Shown here one piece after another: positions 25,423 to 34,303 of a stretch of 64,000 bases of DNA. The position numbers and the translations under genes were made by a program. The stretch is from Leptodactylus fallax (Eukaryota; Chordata; Amphibia; Anura; Leptodactylidae): assembly GCA_947044405.1 (NCBI GenBank), contig CAMRHE010000323.1, forward strand, positions 170,001 to 234,000. The letters run 5' to 3'. Within the stretch, counting starts at the first letter, position 1; every line of letters begins with the position of its first letter. The notes beneath the pieces are model-generated. The model was not told the origin of the DNA, did not search any database, and saw nothing but the letters and a program-made list of their open reading frames with translations.

Positions 25423-27071
25423 CAGTCATATGAAAAAGTTTGGGCACCCCTATTAATCTTAATCATTTTTAGTTCTAAATATTTGGGTGTTTGCAACAGC
25501 CATTTCAATTTGATATATCTAATAACTGATGGACACAGTAATATTTCAGGATTGAAATGAGGTTTATTGTACTAACAGAAAATGTGCAATATGCATTAAA
25601 CCAAAATTTGATCGGTGCAAAAATTTGGGTACCCTTATCATTTTATTGATTTGAATACTCCTAACTACTTTTTACTGACTTACTGAAGCACAAAATTGGT
25701 TTTGTAACCTCACTGAGCTTTGAACTTCATAGCCAGGTGTATCCAATCATGAGAAAAGGTATTTAAGGTGGCCAATTGCAAGTTGTTCTCCTATTTGAAT
25801 CTCCTCTGAAGAGTGGCATCACGGGCTCCTCAAAACAACTCTCAAATGATCTGAAAACAAAGATTGTTCAACATAGTTGTTCAGGGGAAGGATACAAAAA
25901 GTTGTCTCAGAGATTTAACCTGTCAGTTTCCACTGTGAGGAACATAGTAAGGAAATGGAAGACCACAGGGACAGTTCTTGTTAAGCCCAGAAGTGGCAGG
26001 CCAAGAAAAATATCAGAAAGGCAGAGAAGAAGAATGGTGAGAACAGTCAAGGACAATCCACAGACCACCTCCAAAGAGCTGCAGCATCATCTTGCTGCAG
26101 ATGGTGTCACTGTGCATCGGTCAACAATACAGCACACTTTGCACAAGGAGAAGCTGTATGGGAGAGTGATGCGAAAGAAGCCGTTTCTGAAAGCACGCCA
26201 CAAACAGAGTCGCCTGAGGTATGCAAAAGCACATTTGGACAAGCCAGCTTCATTTTGGAAGAAGGTCCTGTGGACTGATGAAACAAAGATTGAGTTGTTT
26301 GGTCATAAAAAAAGGCGTTATGCATGGTGTCAAAAAAACACAGCATTCCAAGAAAAACACTTGCTACCCACTGTAAAATTTGGTGGAGGTTCCATCATGC
26401 TTTGGGGCTGTGTGGCCAATGCCGGCACCGGGAATCTTGTTAAAGTTGAGGGTCGCATGGATTCAACTCAGTATCAACAGATTCTTGAGAATAATGTACA
26501 AGAATCAGTGACGAATTTGAAGTTACGCCGGGGATGGATATTTCAGCAAGACAATGATCCAAAACACAGCTCCAAATCTACTCAGGCATTCATGCAAAGG
26601 AACAATTACAATGTTCTGGAATGGCCATCCCAGTCCCCAGACCTGAATATCATTGAACATCTGTGGGATAATTTGAAGTGGGCTGTCCATGCTCGGCGAC
26701 CATCAAACTTAACTGAACTGGAATTGTTTTGTAAAGAGGAATTGTCAAAAATACCTTCATCCAGGATCCAGGAACTGATTAAAAGCTACAGGAAGCGACT
26801 AGAGGCTGTTATTTTTGCAAAAGGAGGATCTACTAAATATTAATGTCACTTTTCTGTTGAGGTGCCCATACTTTTGCACCAGTCAAATTTTGGTTTAATG
26901 CATATTGCACATTTTCTGTTAGTACAATAAACCTCATTTCAATCCTGAAATATTACTGTGTCCATCAGTTATTAGATATATCAAATTGAAATGGCTGTTG
27001 CAAACACCCAAATATTTAGAACTAAAAATTATTAAGATTAATAGGGGTGCCCAAACTTTTTCATATGACTG
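25423..27071 (+). mobile_element. Tc1/mariner transposon copy 2, nested in the Gypsy element
   Basis: The termini CAGTCATATGAAAAAGTTTG and its inverse are flanked by TA at 25421-25422 and 27072-27073. The inverted repeats are about 195 bp and appear to differ at only one position before diverging near their inner ends. Inner direct motifs (GCAAAAATTTGGGTACCC left, GGTGCCCATACTTTTGCACC right) complete an IR/DR layout. It belongs to a different Tc1 family from copies 1 and 3. It encodes a transposase that is complete apart from its start codon. Confidence 0.96.
25821..26843 (+). pseudogene. Tc1 DD34E transposase, intact frame but start codon ACG
   Basis: The frame is open over the full 340 codons typical of Tc1 transposases and ends KGGSTKY at 26843. 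It has the paired-like helix-turn-helix (KKLSQRFNLSVSTVRNIVRKW), the linker GRPRKISERQRRRMV, and the DD34E triad from WTDETKIELFG, QDNDPKHSSKST and SPDLNIIEHLW, with 34 residues between the last two acidic residues. The codon where ATG is expected (before GSSKQLSND) is ACG at 25821-25823. The frame extends upstream only to a TTG at 25776 and there is no in-frame ATG ahead of the DNA-binding domain. A single T-to-C change appears to be the only lesion. Weak initiation at ACG cannot be excluded. Confidence 0.9.
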
Positions 27072-27160
27072 TATATATACTGTATATACACACAGGAAAA
27101 ACATTAATGTAATCAGAGCAGGAATAACATATATACAGAAGCAGAGACAGTTAACCTCTT

Positions 27161-30100
27161 TTACCCGAGGACAGCCATGGCATCACTATAGCGTGTTGGA
27201 GGTATGCCTTTTGTGGTACGCTCAGAACGCCTAAGAGGAACGAGATTTGAATCAGGAACAGAGTCACTGAAATCAATTAAATCATCTGTCGAAGGGTTCT
27301 CTTGCACTAGAGCAATTGGTGGATAACAGCTAAATGGTAGTAGTTTAGGCGCCCACATAAGCTCAGTTAACGTTGGGGGTCTCTCTTTCGCTTCAGAAGG
27401 TGACAAGATCTCTGTACTCGTTGTCTCAGCTGGGGGCACCTCTGTGGGTAGTCCTTCTTTAAGGCACAGCTTCAGACGGTTTCGGTGTACTACTTGGGGC
27501 TGTCTCCCAGGTTTAGAGATCTCATACACGTCGGATTCAGGATATGGTATGGAGATGACACTGTATGGTTCTTTCTCCCAGAATGGATCCAATTTCCCAT
27601 TCCGATGGTTATTCCTTAACCATACACGGTCGCCAACTTTCAGGGGCGCTGCATGGGCGTGATGGTTGTAATCCTCCTGTTGTCTCCTACGAACCTCATC
27701 CATGCGCGTTTCAACTATCTCTTTAGCTTCCTCCATACGTCGGCGGTGTTCAACAACCCAGTCTGTTATGGGTAGTGGATTGATGGTGTCAGGGACCTTC
27801 ACACCAAGGGTTAAGTCTGAAGGAAGTTGACCTTGTCTTCCAAACATTAGATAAAATGGTGCGTATCCCGTAGATGTTTGGGGTGTGTTGTTGTAAATAT
27901 AGGCCAAGTCCTTGATACGCTCAGGCCACTCAACACCAGGTGTAACTGCGGCTGTTCTTAGCATGCCGATGATCACTTGATTTGCCTTCTCGCACATACC
28001 ATTCCCTTGAGGGTGATACGCTGTGGTTCGCAACTTCTTGCAGTCTTGGAACTGACACAGCTCACGGAACAATTGGGATTCAAACGCCGATCCACGGTCG
28101 GTGAGGATATGCTCAGGACAACCGTAATGGCGGACAAACTCTGCGTAGAAGGTCTCAGCCGTAGTTCTTGCTGTAAGATCTCTGACAGGCACGATGACAA
28201 GGAACTTGGAGTAATGATCCACCATTGTCAGAGCGTAGCTGTAGCCGGAACGTGTGGGACCCAACTTCACATGGTCCAGAGCAACAATTTCACACGGCTT
28301 TTGAGTCTTAATTGGATGTAGAGGGGCCTTCTGATCTCTTCTACCTTCCTTGGTGATACTACAGGCGGGACACTCTCGGCACCAACTCTCAATGTCACTC
28401 CTCATCCCAACCCAATAGAAGCGACGACGGATGGTAGCTTCGGTCTTTTGTACCCCGAAGTGACCGGATCTGTCATGATACGCCTCAAGTATCATCTGTG
28501 CGTCTCTTCTTGGTACGAGGATCTGATGAAGCCTTTCACCTGTGACAGGATCAAGAGTGTTTCTATGTAGAAGGCCTCGTTGGACAAACAGGCGCTTCCT
28601 CTGTCGCCAAAGGCGTTTTAATTCCACGTCATGAAGACCTCTCTTTACACGGGTTGGTATTCTTCCTGTAAGCAGGAAATCTGACAATTCTCCTAAAACT
28701 CTGCTCTCTTCTTGGAACGTTTTCCACAGAGATGGCTCCTGGAGGGATTCGGCAGCTGTTTTCGCCAGAGGTTCTCCTTCTACAGGGACACCAATAGCAA
28801 CCTGTTGGGCAAACTTGTTGTAGAATGGTGGCATCTCCACCTCTTCCCAGATGTCTTCTCGGGGTGGTTCTTCTCCCACAGGCAACCTTGAGAGTGCATC
28901 AGCGTTAGCGTTGGACTTGCCACTGCGATACTTGACAGAAAACTTGTAATTCGCGAGTCTTGAGGCCCACCGTTGTTCAAGGGCTCCCAGTCGAGCAGTG
29001 TCCAGATGCGCCAACGGATTGTTATCTGTGTACACGGTAAAGGTTGTGGCAGCCAGGTAGTCTTTAAACTTCTCTGTCACGGCCCAGACAAGCGCCAGAA
29101 GTTCGAGTTTGAAAGAACTATAGTTCTGGTCGTTCTTCTCCGCGCCTCTCAGACTCCTGCTGGCGTAGGCGATGACTCGCTCTTTGTTGTCCTGAACCTG
29201 GGACAACACTGCACCCAAACCTTGGTGACTTGCATCTGTGTACAAGCGGAATGGCTGACTGTAGTCGGGATAGGCTAGAATTGGTGGTTGCGTCAGAAGT
29301 GCTTTAAGCGCTTGAAAGGCTTCCTCTTGACGCGCTGTCCAGTCTACCGGAAGCTTTCGGTTGTAGTTTTCTCTGGGACAACCGCGCAACAACTCGTTCA
29401 GAGGCTCGGCTACTTGGGCGAAGTGTGGTATGAAACGCCGGTAGTAACCTGCGAATCCAAGGAAGCTTCGGACTTCTTTGACGGTAGTTGGTCTTCGCCA
29501 GTTCTGGACTGCAGTGATCTTTTCAGGATCAGGTTGGACGCCTTGTGCGCTCACGACATGCCCAAGGTAGTGAACTTGGGGTTTCAACAGGTAGCACTTG
29601 GAGGGCTTCACCTTTAGGCCGTGCTGTATAAATACCTTGAATACCTCGGACAGGTGACGAAGGTGTTCTTGGTATGTCCGGGAGAATACAATAACATCGT
29701 CCAGGTACAGTAGCACACTCTGGAAATTCTCATGGCCGAGGCACCTCTCCATAAGCCGTTGGAATGTGGCTGGGGCATTACATAGCCCAAATGGCATACT
29801 ATTAAATTCAAAGAGTCCCATCGGGGTCGTAAACGCAGTCTTTTCACGATCTTCAGGCGCCATAGGGACTTGCCAGTATCCACTGGTTAAGTCCAGGGTC
29901 GAGAAACAGGTAGCTGATCCCAAAGCCGTTAGAGATTCCTCAATCCGCGGCAATGGGTATGCGTCTTTGTGCGTGACATTGTTGAGTTTACGATAGTCCA
30001 CACAAAATCGTAGGGTTCCGTCTTTCTTCTTGACAAGGACTAGCGGGGCTGCCCAGGGGCTGTTACTCTCCCGGATGACATCAGCATCTCGCATCTCTTG

Positions 30101-31219
30101 GATCAACTTTTTCACCAGTTGGTACATCGCTGGTGGTATTGGACGGTGACGCTCCTTGATTGGATGGTGGTCACCAGTCAGAATGCGATGTTGTATGGTC
30201 ATGGTCTTACCAAAGTCCAATGGGTGTTTGCTGAATGCCTGTTGGTAACGCTTGGCCACATTGCAAACCCCATTGATGTGCTCTATAGGGGTATTGGCGT
30301 CTCCCACGTTCAATTCATCCCACCAGGACTTCGTGGCTCCATTCTGAATGTTCTCAGCAGCTTGGGTGGAACGCTGTGTGGCGGTAGAATCACCAGAGAG
30401 AATGTCTTCTGGTGCTAACCGGTGTAGCAGGGCCACAGAGTGGAACTTGTGGAGGTTCACGGGAGCATCGCCCAAGTTGACTAAGCGGACAGGAACACGT
30501 CCATTGGAAACTGTAACAAGGCTGCGGGCAGCCATGACAAGTGGTTGGCCATCTACCTGTATGGGTTGTAGCAAGGCCTCGTAGTCCTGATTTTCTATGC
30601 CCGGACGGGCATGGCACCACACCATAGTTTCTGTTCCAGGCTGTAGGGTTACTGGACGGGTATCTTGGATCCGGACTCGACCAATTTCACCTTGTTTGTT
30701 GGCGAACTTGTGCTGGGCATTGAGTACACGAATGGCCCGCTGAATGGTCTGCTGGTCACTGGGAGAAGCTGTAAGGAGAGAGGCATGCAAGGCATCCAAC
30801 ACTTCTGCAAAGCAATGGCGTAAAACATTCATGCCTAATATTACAACTGCAAACCTATCATCCTCTACATCAGTGACAATTACACCCTGTCTAGGCAGTT
30901 TCAAGTCCCCAATCTGGATAGTGGGTTCCCAATAACCCTGCTGTGGTATGGGCTGTCCATTGCTGGCACACAGATTTATCCATGTGTCAGGTGTTCTATT
31001 CAACACATCTAAGTCCCAATGTTCAAGGAACACCTGCTTGCGCAGGGTTGTTACCTGAGATCCAGTGTCCACCAACGCTGTCAGAGGGACGCCGTTCACC
31101 CGGATTGTGATGTGTGGGCAGGCTGAGACGAAGCGTGACAATGGCACTGAAGATTCACCTGGGCCCTTCTTCTTTCCTCCCGAGGGGCGGCCGACGGCCT
31201 CGGGGGTGGCCCGTTTAAC
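27161..31219 (-). CDS. pol: Gypsy Pol polyprotein (PR-RT-RNaseH-IN), translated by -1 frameshift
   Basis: About 1,350 codons without interruption, stop TAA at 27161-27163. There is no suitable ATG at the start. The frame opens within the end of gag, one base behind it, so it is expected as a Gag-Pol fusion from the GTTAAAC at 31213-31219. In order (residues counted from the GTG at 31226-31228): aspartic protease DTGS at about 54-57; reverse transcriptase with YLDD at about 508-511; RNase H with YTDAS at about 659; integrase with an HHCC zinc domain (GHFGVQK...CRECPAC, about 916-960), then the DDE core (LDHVKLG, TDRGSAFES, HPQGNGMCEKA, about 985-1080) and a C-terminal GPY/F-like KLDPFWEKEPYSVI. 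No chromodomain is visible. All catalytic motifs are present, so the element may be autonomous. Confidence 0.94.
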   Translation of the reverse strand, partial: VKRATPEAVGRPSGGKKKGPGESSVPLSRFVSACPHITIRVNGVPLTALVDTGSQVTTLRKQVFLEHWDLDVLNRTPDTWINLCASNGQPIPQQGYWEPTIQIGDLKLPRQGVIVTDVEDDRFAVVILGMNVLRHCFAEVLDALHASLLTASPSDQQTIQRAIRVLNAQHKFANKQGEIGRVRIQDTRPVTLQPGTETMVWCHARPGIENQDYEALLQPIQVDGQPLVMAARSLVTVSNGRVPVRLVNLGDAPVNLHKFHSVALLHRLAPEDILSGDSTATQRSTQAAENIQNGATKSWWDELNVGDANTPIEHINGVCNVAKRYQQAFSKHPLDFGKTMTIQHRILTGDHHPIKERHRPIPPAMYQLVKKLIQEMRDADVIRESNSPWAAPLVLVKKKDGTLRFCVDYRKLNNVTHKDAYPLPRIEESLTALGSATCFSTLDLTSGYWQVPMAPEDREKTAFTTPMGLFEFNSMPFGLCNAPATFQRLMERCLGHENFQSVLLYLDDVIVFSRTYQEHLRHLSEVFKVFIQHGLKVKPSKCYLLKPQVHYLGHVVSAQGVQPDPEKITAVQNWRRPTTVKEVRSFLGFAGYYRRFIPHFAQVAEPLNELLRGCPRENYNRKLPVDWTARQEEAFQALKALLTQPPILAYPDYSQPFRLYTDASHQGLGAVLSQVQDNKERVIAYASRSLRGAEKNDQNYSSFKLELLALVWAVTEKFKDYLAATTFTVYTDNNPLAHLDTARLGALEQRWASRLANYKFSVKYRSGKSNANADALSRLPVGEEPPREDIWEEVEMPPFYNKFAQQVAIGVPVEGEPLAKTAAESLQEPSLWKTFQEESRVLGELSDFLLTGRIPTRVKRGLHDVELKRLWRQRKRLFVQRGLLHRNTLDPVTGERLHQILVPRRDAQMILEAYHDRSGHFGVQKTEATIRRRFYWVGMRSDIESWCRECPACSITKEGRRDQKAPLHPIKTQKPCEIVALDHVKLGPTRSGYSYALTMVDHYSKFLVIVPVRDLTARTTAETFYAEFVRHYGCPEHILTDRGSAFESQLFRELCQFQDCKKLRTTAYHPQGNGMCEKANQVIIGMLRTAAVTPGVEWPERIKDLAYIYNNTPQTSTGYAPFYLMFGRQGQLPSDLTLGVKVPDTINPLPITDWVVEHRRRMEEAKEIVETRMDEVRRRQQEDYNHHAHAAPLKVGDRVWLRNNHRNGKLDPFWEKEPYSVISIPYPESDVYEISKPGRQPQVVHRNRLKLCLKEGLPTEVPPAETTSTEILSPSEAKERPPTLTELMWAPKLLPFSCYPPIALVQENPSTDDLIDFSDSVPDSNLVPLRRSERTTKGIPPTRYSDAMAVLG

Positions 31220-32184
31220 TGAAAACACTGAGGCCTGGTGTGTCCATATCTATGGCAATAGGTACAGTATGGCCTCTCACTCTGCAGAGGTTTCACTGAA
31301 GATGGACGTCTGGGTGGCGACTCAGGTGAGATGTTGAGACTTCGCAAAGGATCACTGGACGATGAAGACGGCTGGGTCAGACGATCTAGACGGACGGTGA
31401 TCTGTTCCATGGCACGGGTCAGATGATCCACTCGGGCCAGAAGGTCATCTCTGGAGTCTGCTAGTGTAGTCTGCGCAGTTTGGGCAGCAGGTGAGGTACC
31501 CAGAGGTAGTGGCAGGACAACTGGAGCAATGCTTGTTGAGGGTCCAGGTGAGGGAGCACAGTTGACTGGGCTCGGCTGGGGCTGCTCCTGTCCCAAGACC
31601 TGGATGGCAAGGGCCTTGAAGTCAGCAAACGTGATGCTGGGATGTTGTGCAGCAAGCATTCGCAACTGACTCTGGAGCAATGTGGTACCCGCCCCTTCTA
31701 TGAAGCGGTCAAGCAAGATTTTATCAGAGTCCACATTTTCACGTGGATCCACTTGCACCACAGCTCTGAATGCCTCTTGGAGGGATAAAGCATAGTCCCG
31801 CAGGGTCTCACCAGGTAGTTGTCGTCTGGAAAAGAAGCGCATCTTTACCTCGGAGACAGATCGCACGTCAAAGTTCACCTGGAGTTTGTCCAGAATTTGG
31901 CCAGGGGTTCTTTTGTCAGAGGCAGGCCAGGATTTGACCTCCCTAGCTGCAGCACCCTCAAGCTGGCCCAGCAGGATCTGTATCTGCTGTTCTGTATTCA
32001 GAGGATAGAACTGGAAGAGAGACAGCATCTTCTCACGAAAGTCCCTGAGGGTATGCGCCTCCCCTTTGTAGCGCGGCAGCCATGGTGCGCCAGGGTAAAA
32101 TGGCATGGAGAATGGTAGGCTGCTCGCCATGGGCACTGCTGGATCACTAGAAACAGATGGCACAATGTCACTTTGCTCAGTCAT
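31096..32184 (-). CDS. gag: Gypsy Gag polyprotein
   Basis: 362 aa from ATG at 32182-32184 to the stop at 31096-31098. The central region (about 40-210) has the alpha-helical capsid look of Ty3/Gypsy Gag (RDFREKMLSLFQFYPL ... FSRRQLPGETLRDYALSLQ). A Pro/Ser/Thr-rich linker follows, then one CX2CX4HX4C zinc knuckle, CTYCHRYGHTRPQC at about 307-320. The end overlaps pol by about 130 bp in another frame. The capsid-like part is reminiscent of PNMA-family proteins, which derive from Gypsy Gag; that is an impression from pattern, not an alignment. Confidence 0.9.
   Translation of the reverse strand: MTEQSDIVPSVSSDPAVPMASSLPFSMPFYPGAPWLPRYKGEAHTLRDFREKMLSLFQFYPLNTEQQIQILLGQLEGAAAREVKSWPASDKRTPGQILDKLQVNFDVRSVSEVKMRFFSRRQLPGETLRDYALSLQEAFRAVVQVDPRENVDSDKILLDRFIEGAGTTLLQSQLRMLAAQHPSITFADFKALAIQVLGQEQPQPSPVNCAPSPGPSTSIAPVVLPLPLGTSPAAQTAQTTLADSRDDLLARVDHLTRAMEQITVRLDRLTQPSSSSSDPLRSLNISPESPPRRPSSVKPLQSERPYCTYCHRYGHTRPQCFQLNGPPPRPSAAPREERRRAQVNLQCHCHASSQPAHTSQSG
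31179..31219 (-). promoter_or_regulatory. -1 programmed ribosomal frameshift signal between gag and pol
   Basis: In sense orientation the gag codons CAG TTA AAC contain the heptamer G TTA AAC (plus-strand 31213-31219), read in the gag zero frame. Eight nucleotides later comes a 7-bp GC-rich stem: CCCGAGG pairs with CCTCGGG (plus-strand arms 31198-31204 and 31179-31185) around a 12-nt GC-rich loop. A -1 slip gives GTT AAA CGG, exactly the pol frame (VKRATPEAV). GTTAAAC is an established slippery heptamer in arteriviruses. The combination of heptamer, spacer and stem is canonical. Confidence 0.85.
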
Positions 32185-32918
32185 GTTGTTTGCAGGTATG
32201 ACTGAAATTAGGTCGCCGTATCTTTAAGAAACTCAACTGCTTGCTGGCAGGGAATGGAGACTACAACTTGGAATGCTGTCCCTTTAAGAATGCTGTAGCT
32301 ATTAACAGGGTCACTGTGATGCAGGCTGACGGTGTGCTCCCCCCTCTTTAATGGTGGCACTCCCCACGGACACGGAAAACACTCGCTGGGGCCGTGGGAG
32401 GACTGAAGACAAGGACAGGGAGGCACAGTACTCACTGACAGCAACTGCAGCGTGGACCAGAGATCAGCGGTGCACAGCAGGGATGGTGATGCGGCACCGG
32501 AGAGTCAGAAATGGCGCTGGCACGTTCGCCTTTCACTTTCTTGTATGGGTGCGCTGGAGCATTGCGCTCAGCATTCTGGGCTCTCCTAAGATGGCGGCAG
32601 ATGGGTCTCCTGGCCTCATGGGCAGTGCTAAAAATCTCCCGCACTTTTGCAAGGTACAGTTAACCCTTTGTGGGCGTTCTTACACAGCGATGTGGCGCAG
32701 CAAACAAGTCCTGGGCGTTTTAACTCTTCCAGGGCTGTAAGACACTGAGAGGACAGTCTTTAGGGCTTGCTTCAGGGGTATAGGGCTCCCCCTCTTTGTG
32801 GCAAGCACTCTCAGGGAATAAACTTGATCTTAGCAAAGTCCACAATAAAGACCGATGCTCTGGAGACAATTTGGCGCACTTTTCGTGGCGACTTTCTCAA
32901 AATGGCACACACCCGTAT
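32185..32918 (-). other. Gypsy 5' leader
   Basis: Non-coding leader between the primer-binding site and the gag ATG, about 735 bp. Short frames across it on either strand show no protein similarity. Confidence 0.7.
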
Positions 32919-32934
32919 CCTGTTCGTGACGCCA
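32919..32934 (-). promoter_or_regulatory. Primer-binding site of the Gypsy element
   Basis: Sense sequence TGGCGTCACGAACAGG lies eight bases after the end of the 5' LTR. It begins TGG, the complement of a tRNA CCA end. The priming tRNA could not be assigned by eye. Confidence 0.7.
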
Positions 32935-32942
32935 GTTTTTCT

Positions 32943-34063
32943 TGCGGTGACCAGATGGAAGGTAACGCTGCAGTTGAGATTGCGGGGTGCAAACAGCGCA
33001 GACTTGTCACGGTCTCTGGGCACGAGGGCGCAGCGCTGGTGCTGTCCCACGTTACCACCACTGGTACCGGTGATGAGGGGGCTGCACAAATGTTGGTGGT
33101 GATTGTTCCCCCGGGGCGCTTCCCCTATACTGTGCCGACTGGTGGTGTTTGGGGTGCCCTGATGTTGTCGGTGCAGAGTCAGACACAGAAACGGTTGTAA
33201 AGTTGAACTTTTACTTCCATGGGTGTGGAGGCACAAATGCTTAAACAGTTTCTTCAATACAAAACAACGGGGTACGCCTGGTGACACAGCAAAGTCCTGG
33301 GGTGCAGGGTAGACTTGATGAAAGGTGTTCCTAGCCCCTTATACTTCAGTGTTACAGCCCTAAGGTGCGTCTGGGCTCCTATTTGGCTCATAGGAGGATG
33401 CCCACCATGATACTAGTACATAATATTCCCCACTCACGTTATGTGGTCCTGATAGCTCAGAGTTTCGGGGTGCAATAGTCAGGGTGGCAGGATATTCCAC
33501 AGGTCTGGCCTTGGCCCCTGGATCCTGTGATACTTGCTATGGAGCACGTGTTCCAGAATGTTCTCTCCACAGTCTCATGCTGACAAGATAATGATGCTTG
33601 ACTTCCTTCAGGGCGATGGCTAGGCAGACAGGGGACAGGATCTTCTGAATAGCTGGAGTATGTCAGCTCTCCAACCTTCCTGGGCCTGTCTAGGACTTGA
33701 GATTCCTGCACTAAACTCACTGCTTTCTTCACAGGACATCACACTTATCTCCTCACCTCCTCCTCCTAACACTCCACACTTCTAACTCCTCACACGCAGG
33801 ACCTTCCTGCAGGGGTGTTACCATGGGGACCCAGTGATCAGCTGACTCCTCCCCTTTTCCCAGGCAATGTCCTCCCATTGGACATTTGGTTACTATTCAA
33901 TCCTATGGGAGGTGTAATGCATGTGTGAGGCTCACTAGGTGGCGCTGTGTTGTGTGAGACTCAAGACCCCCTGCTATGTCACACAGGCTATGAAGCAACA
34001 GGAAATAATACAATGCACAGAGATCACCCTCAGCCCAGCCATAGCCAGCTCTGGGATGCCACA
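32943..34063 (-). repeat. 5' LTR of the Gypsy element
   Basis: Direct repeat of 23806-24927. It carries the element's U3-R-U5 promoter and polyadenylation functions by analogy with other LTR elements; the internal boundaries were not determined. Frames on either strand that appear in both LTRs are repeat artefacts. Confidence 0.96.
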
Positions 34064-34174
34064 TTTACATCAGTAAAGGGACCTACCAGGTTATCAGTAG
34101 CAAGTGAATGACATGTAAGGCAGGGAAGACATTATAAAAGAACATTTTGGGCAAATTTAATAGCGTGTTACGTC

Positions 34175-34303
34175 TAGAGATGGGCGAACCTCTCAGGATT
34201 CGTTTTGGTTTCGGACGACTCAGGTCCTAGGTTCGTTTTGGGTCAAGCAAGTTCAGTACGAACCACACCTTAAATTGGTTTAAAACCTATTGTATCACTA
34301 TCT
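34175..34303. mobile_element. hAT-type MITE, left end
   Basis: The end TAGAGATGGGCGAACC is followed by GGATTCGTTTTGGTTTCGGA and TTCAGTACGAACC, the family interior. The sequence runs straight into the 46-bp satellite array. A matching MITE interior (TATACTATGGGGTTTCTTC ... GAGTATAATAGGTGGAG) resumes after the array at about 35450-35570, which suggests that the array grew inside one MITE copy. No right end was found. Confidence 0.5.

Larger units (their letters stand above)
23806..34063 (-). mobile_element. Full-length Ty3/Gypsy LTR retrotransposon (with nested Tc1)
   Basis: Two LTRs of 1,122 bp (23806-24927) and 1,121 bp (32943-34063) bound the element. In sense orientation they begin TGTGGCATCCC and end GGTCACCGCA. 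The flanking 4 bp are TTTA on both sides (23802-23805 and 34064-34067), a target-site duplication. Sense order from right to left is: 5' LTR, primer-binding site, gag, pol (protease, reverse transcriptase, RNase H, integrase), polypurine tract, 3' LTR. The order RT before integrase identifies Ty3/Gypsy rather than copia. There is no env-like frame. The LTRs differ by seven substitutions and one 1-bp indel, so the insertion is young. A Tc1 transposon (25423-27071) has since inserted between pol and the 3' LTR. Confidence 0.96.

Noticed and set aside
28973..31337. Several plus-strand frames of 76-109 codons inside the Gypsy pol region
   Set aside because: They are shadows of the minus-strand pol frame and show no domain of their own.
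32796..33287. Frames of 134 and 158 codons on opposite strands
   Set aside because: They lie across the 5' leader and LTR of the Gypsy element. Closely similar frames also occur in the other LTR (23793-24151), so they are repeat artefacts.
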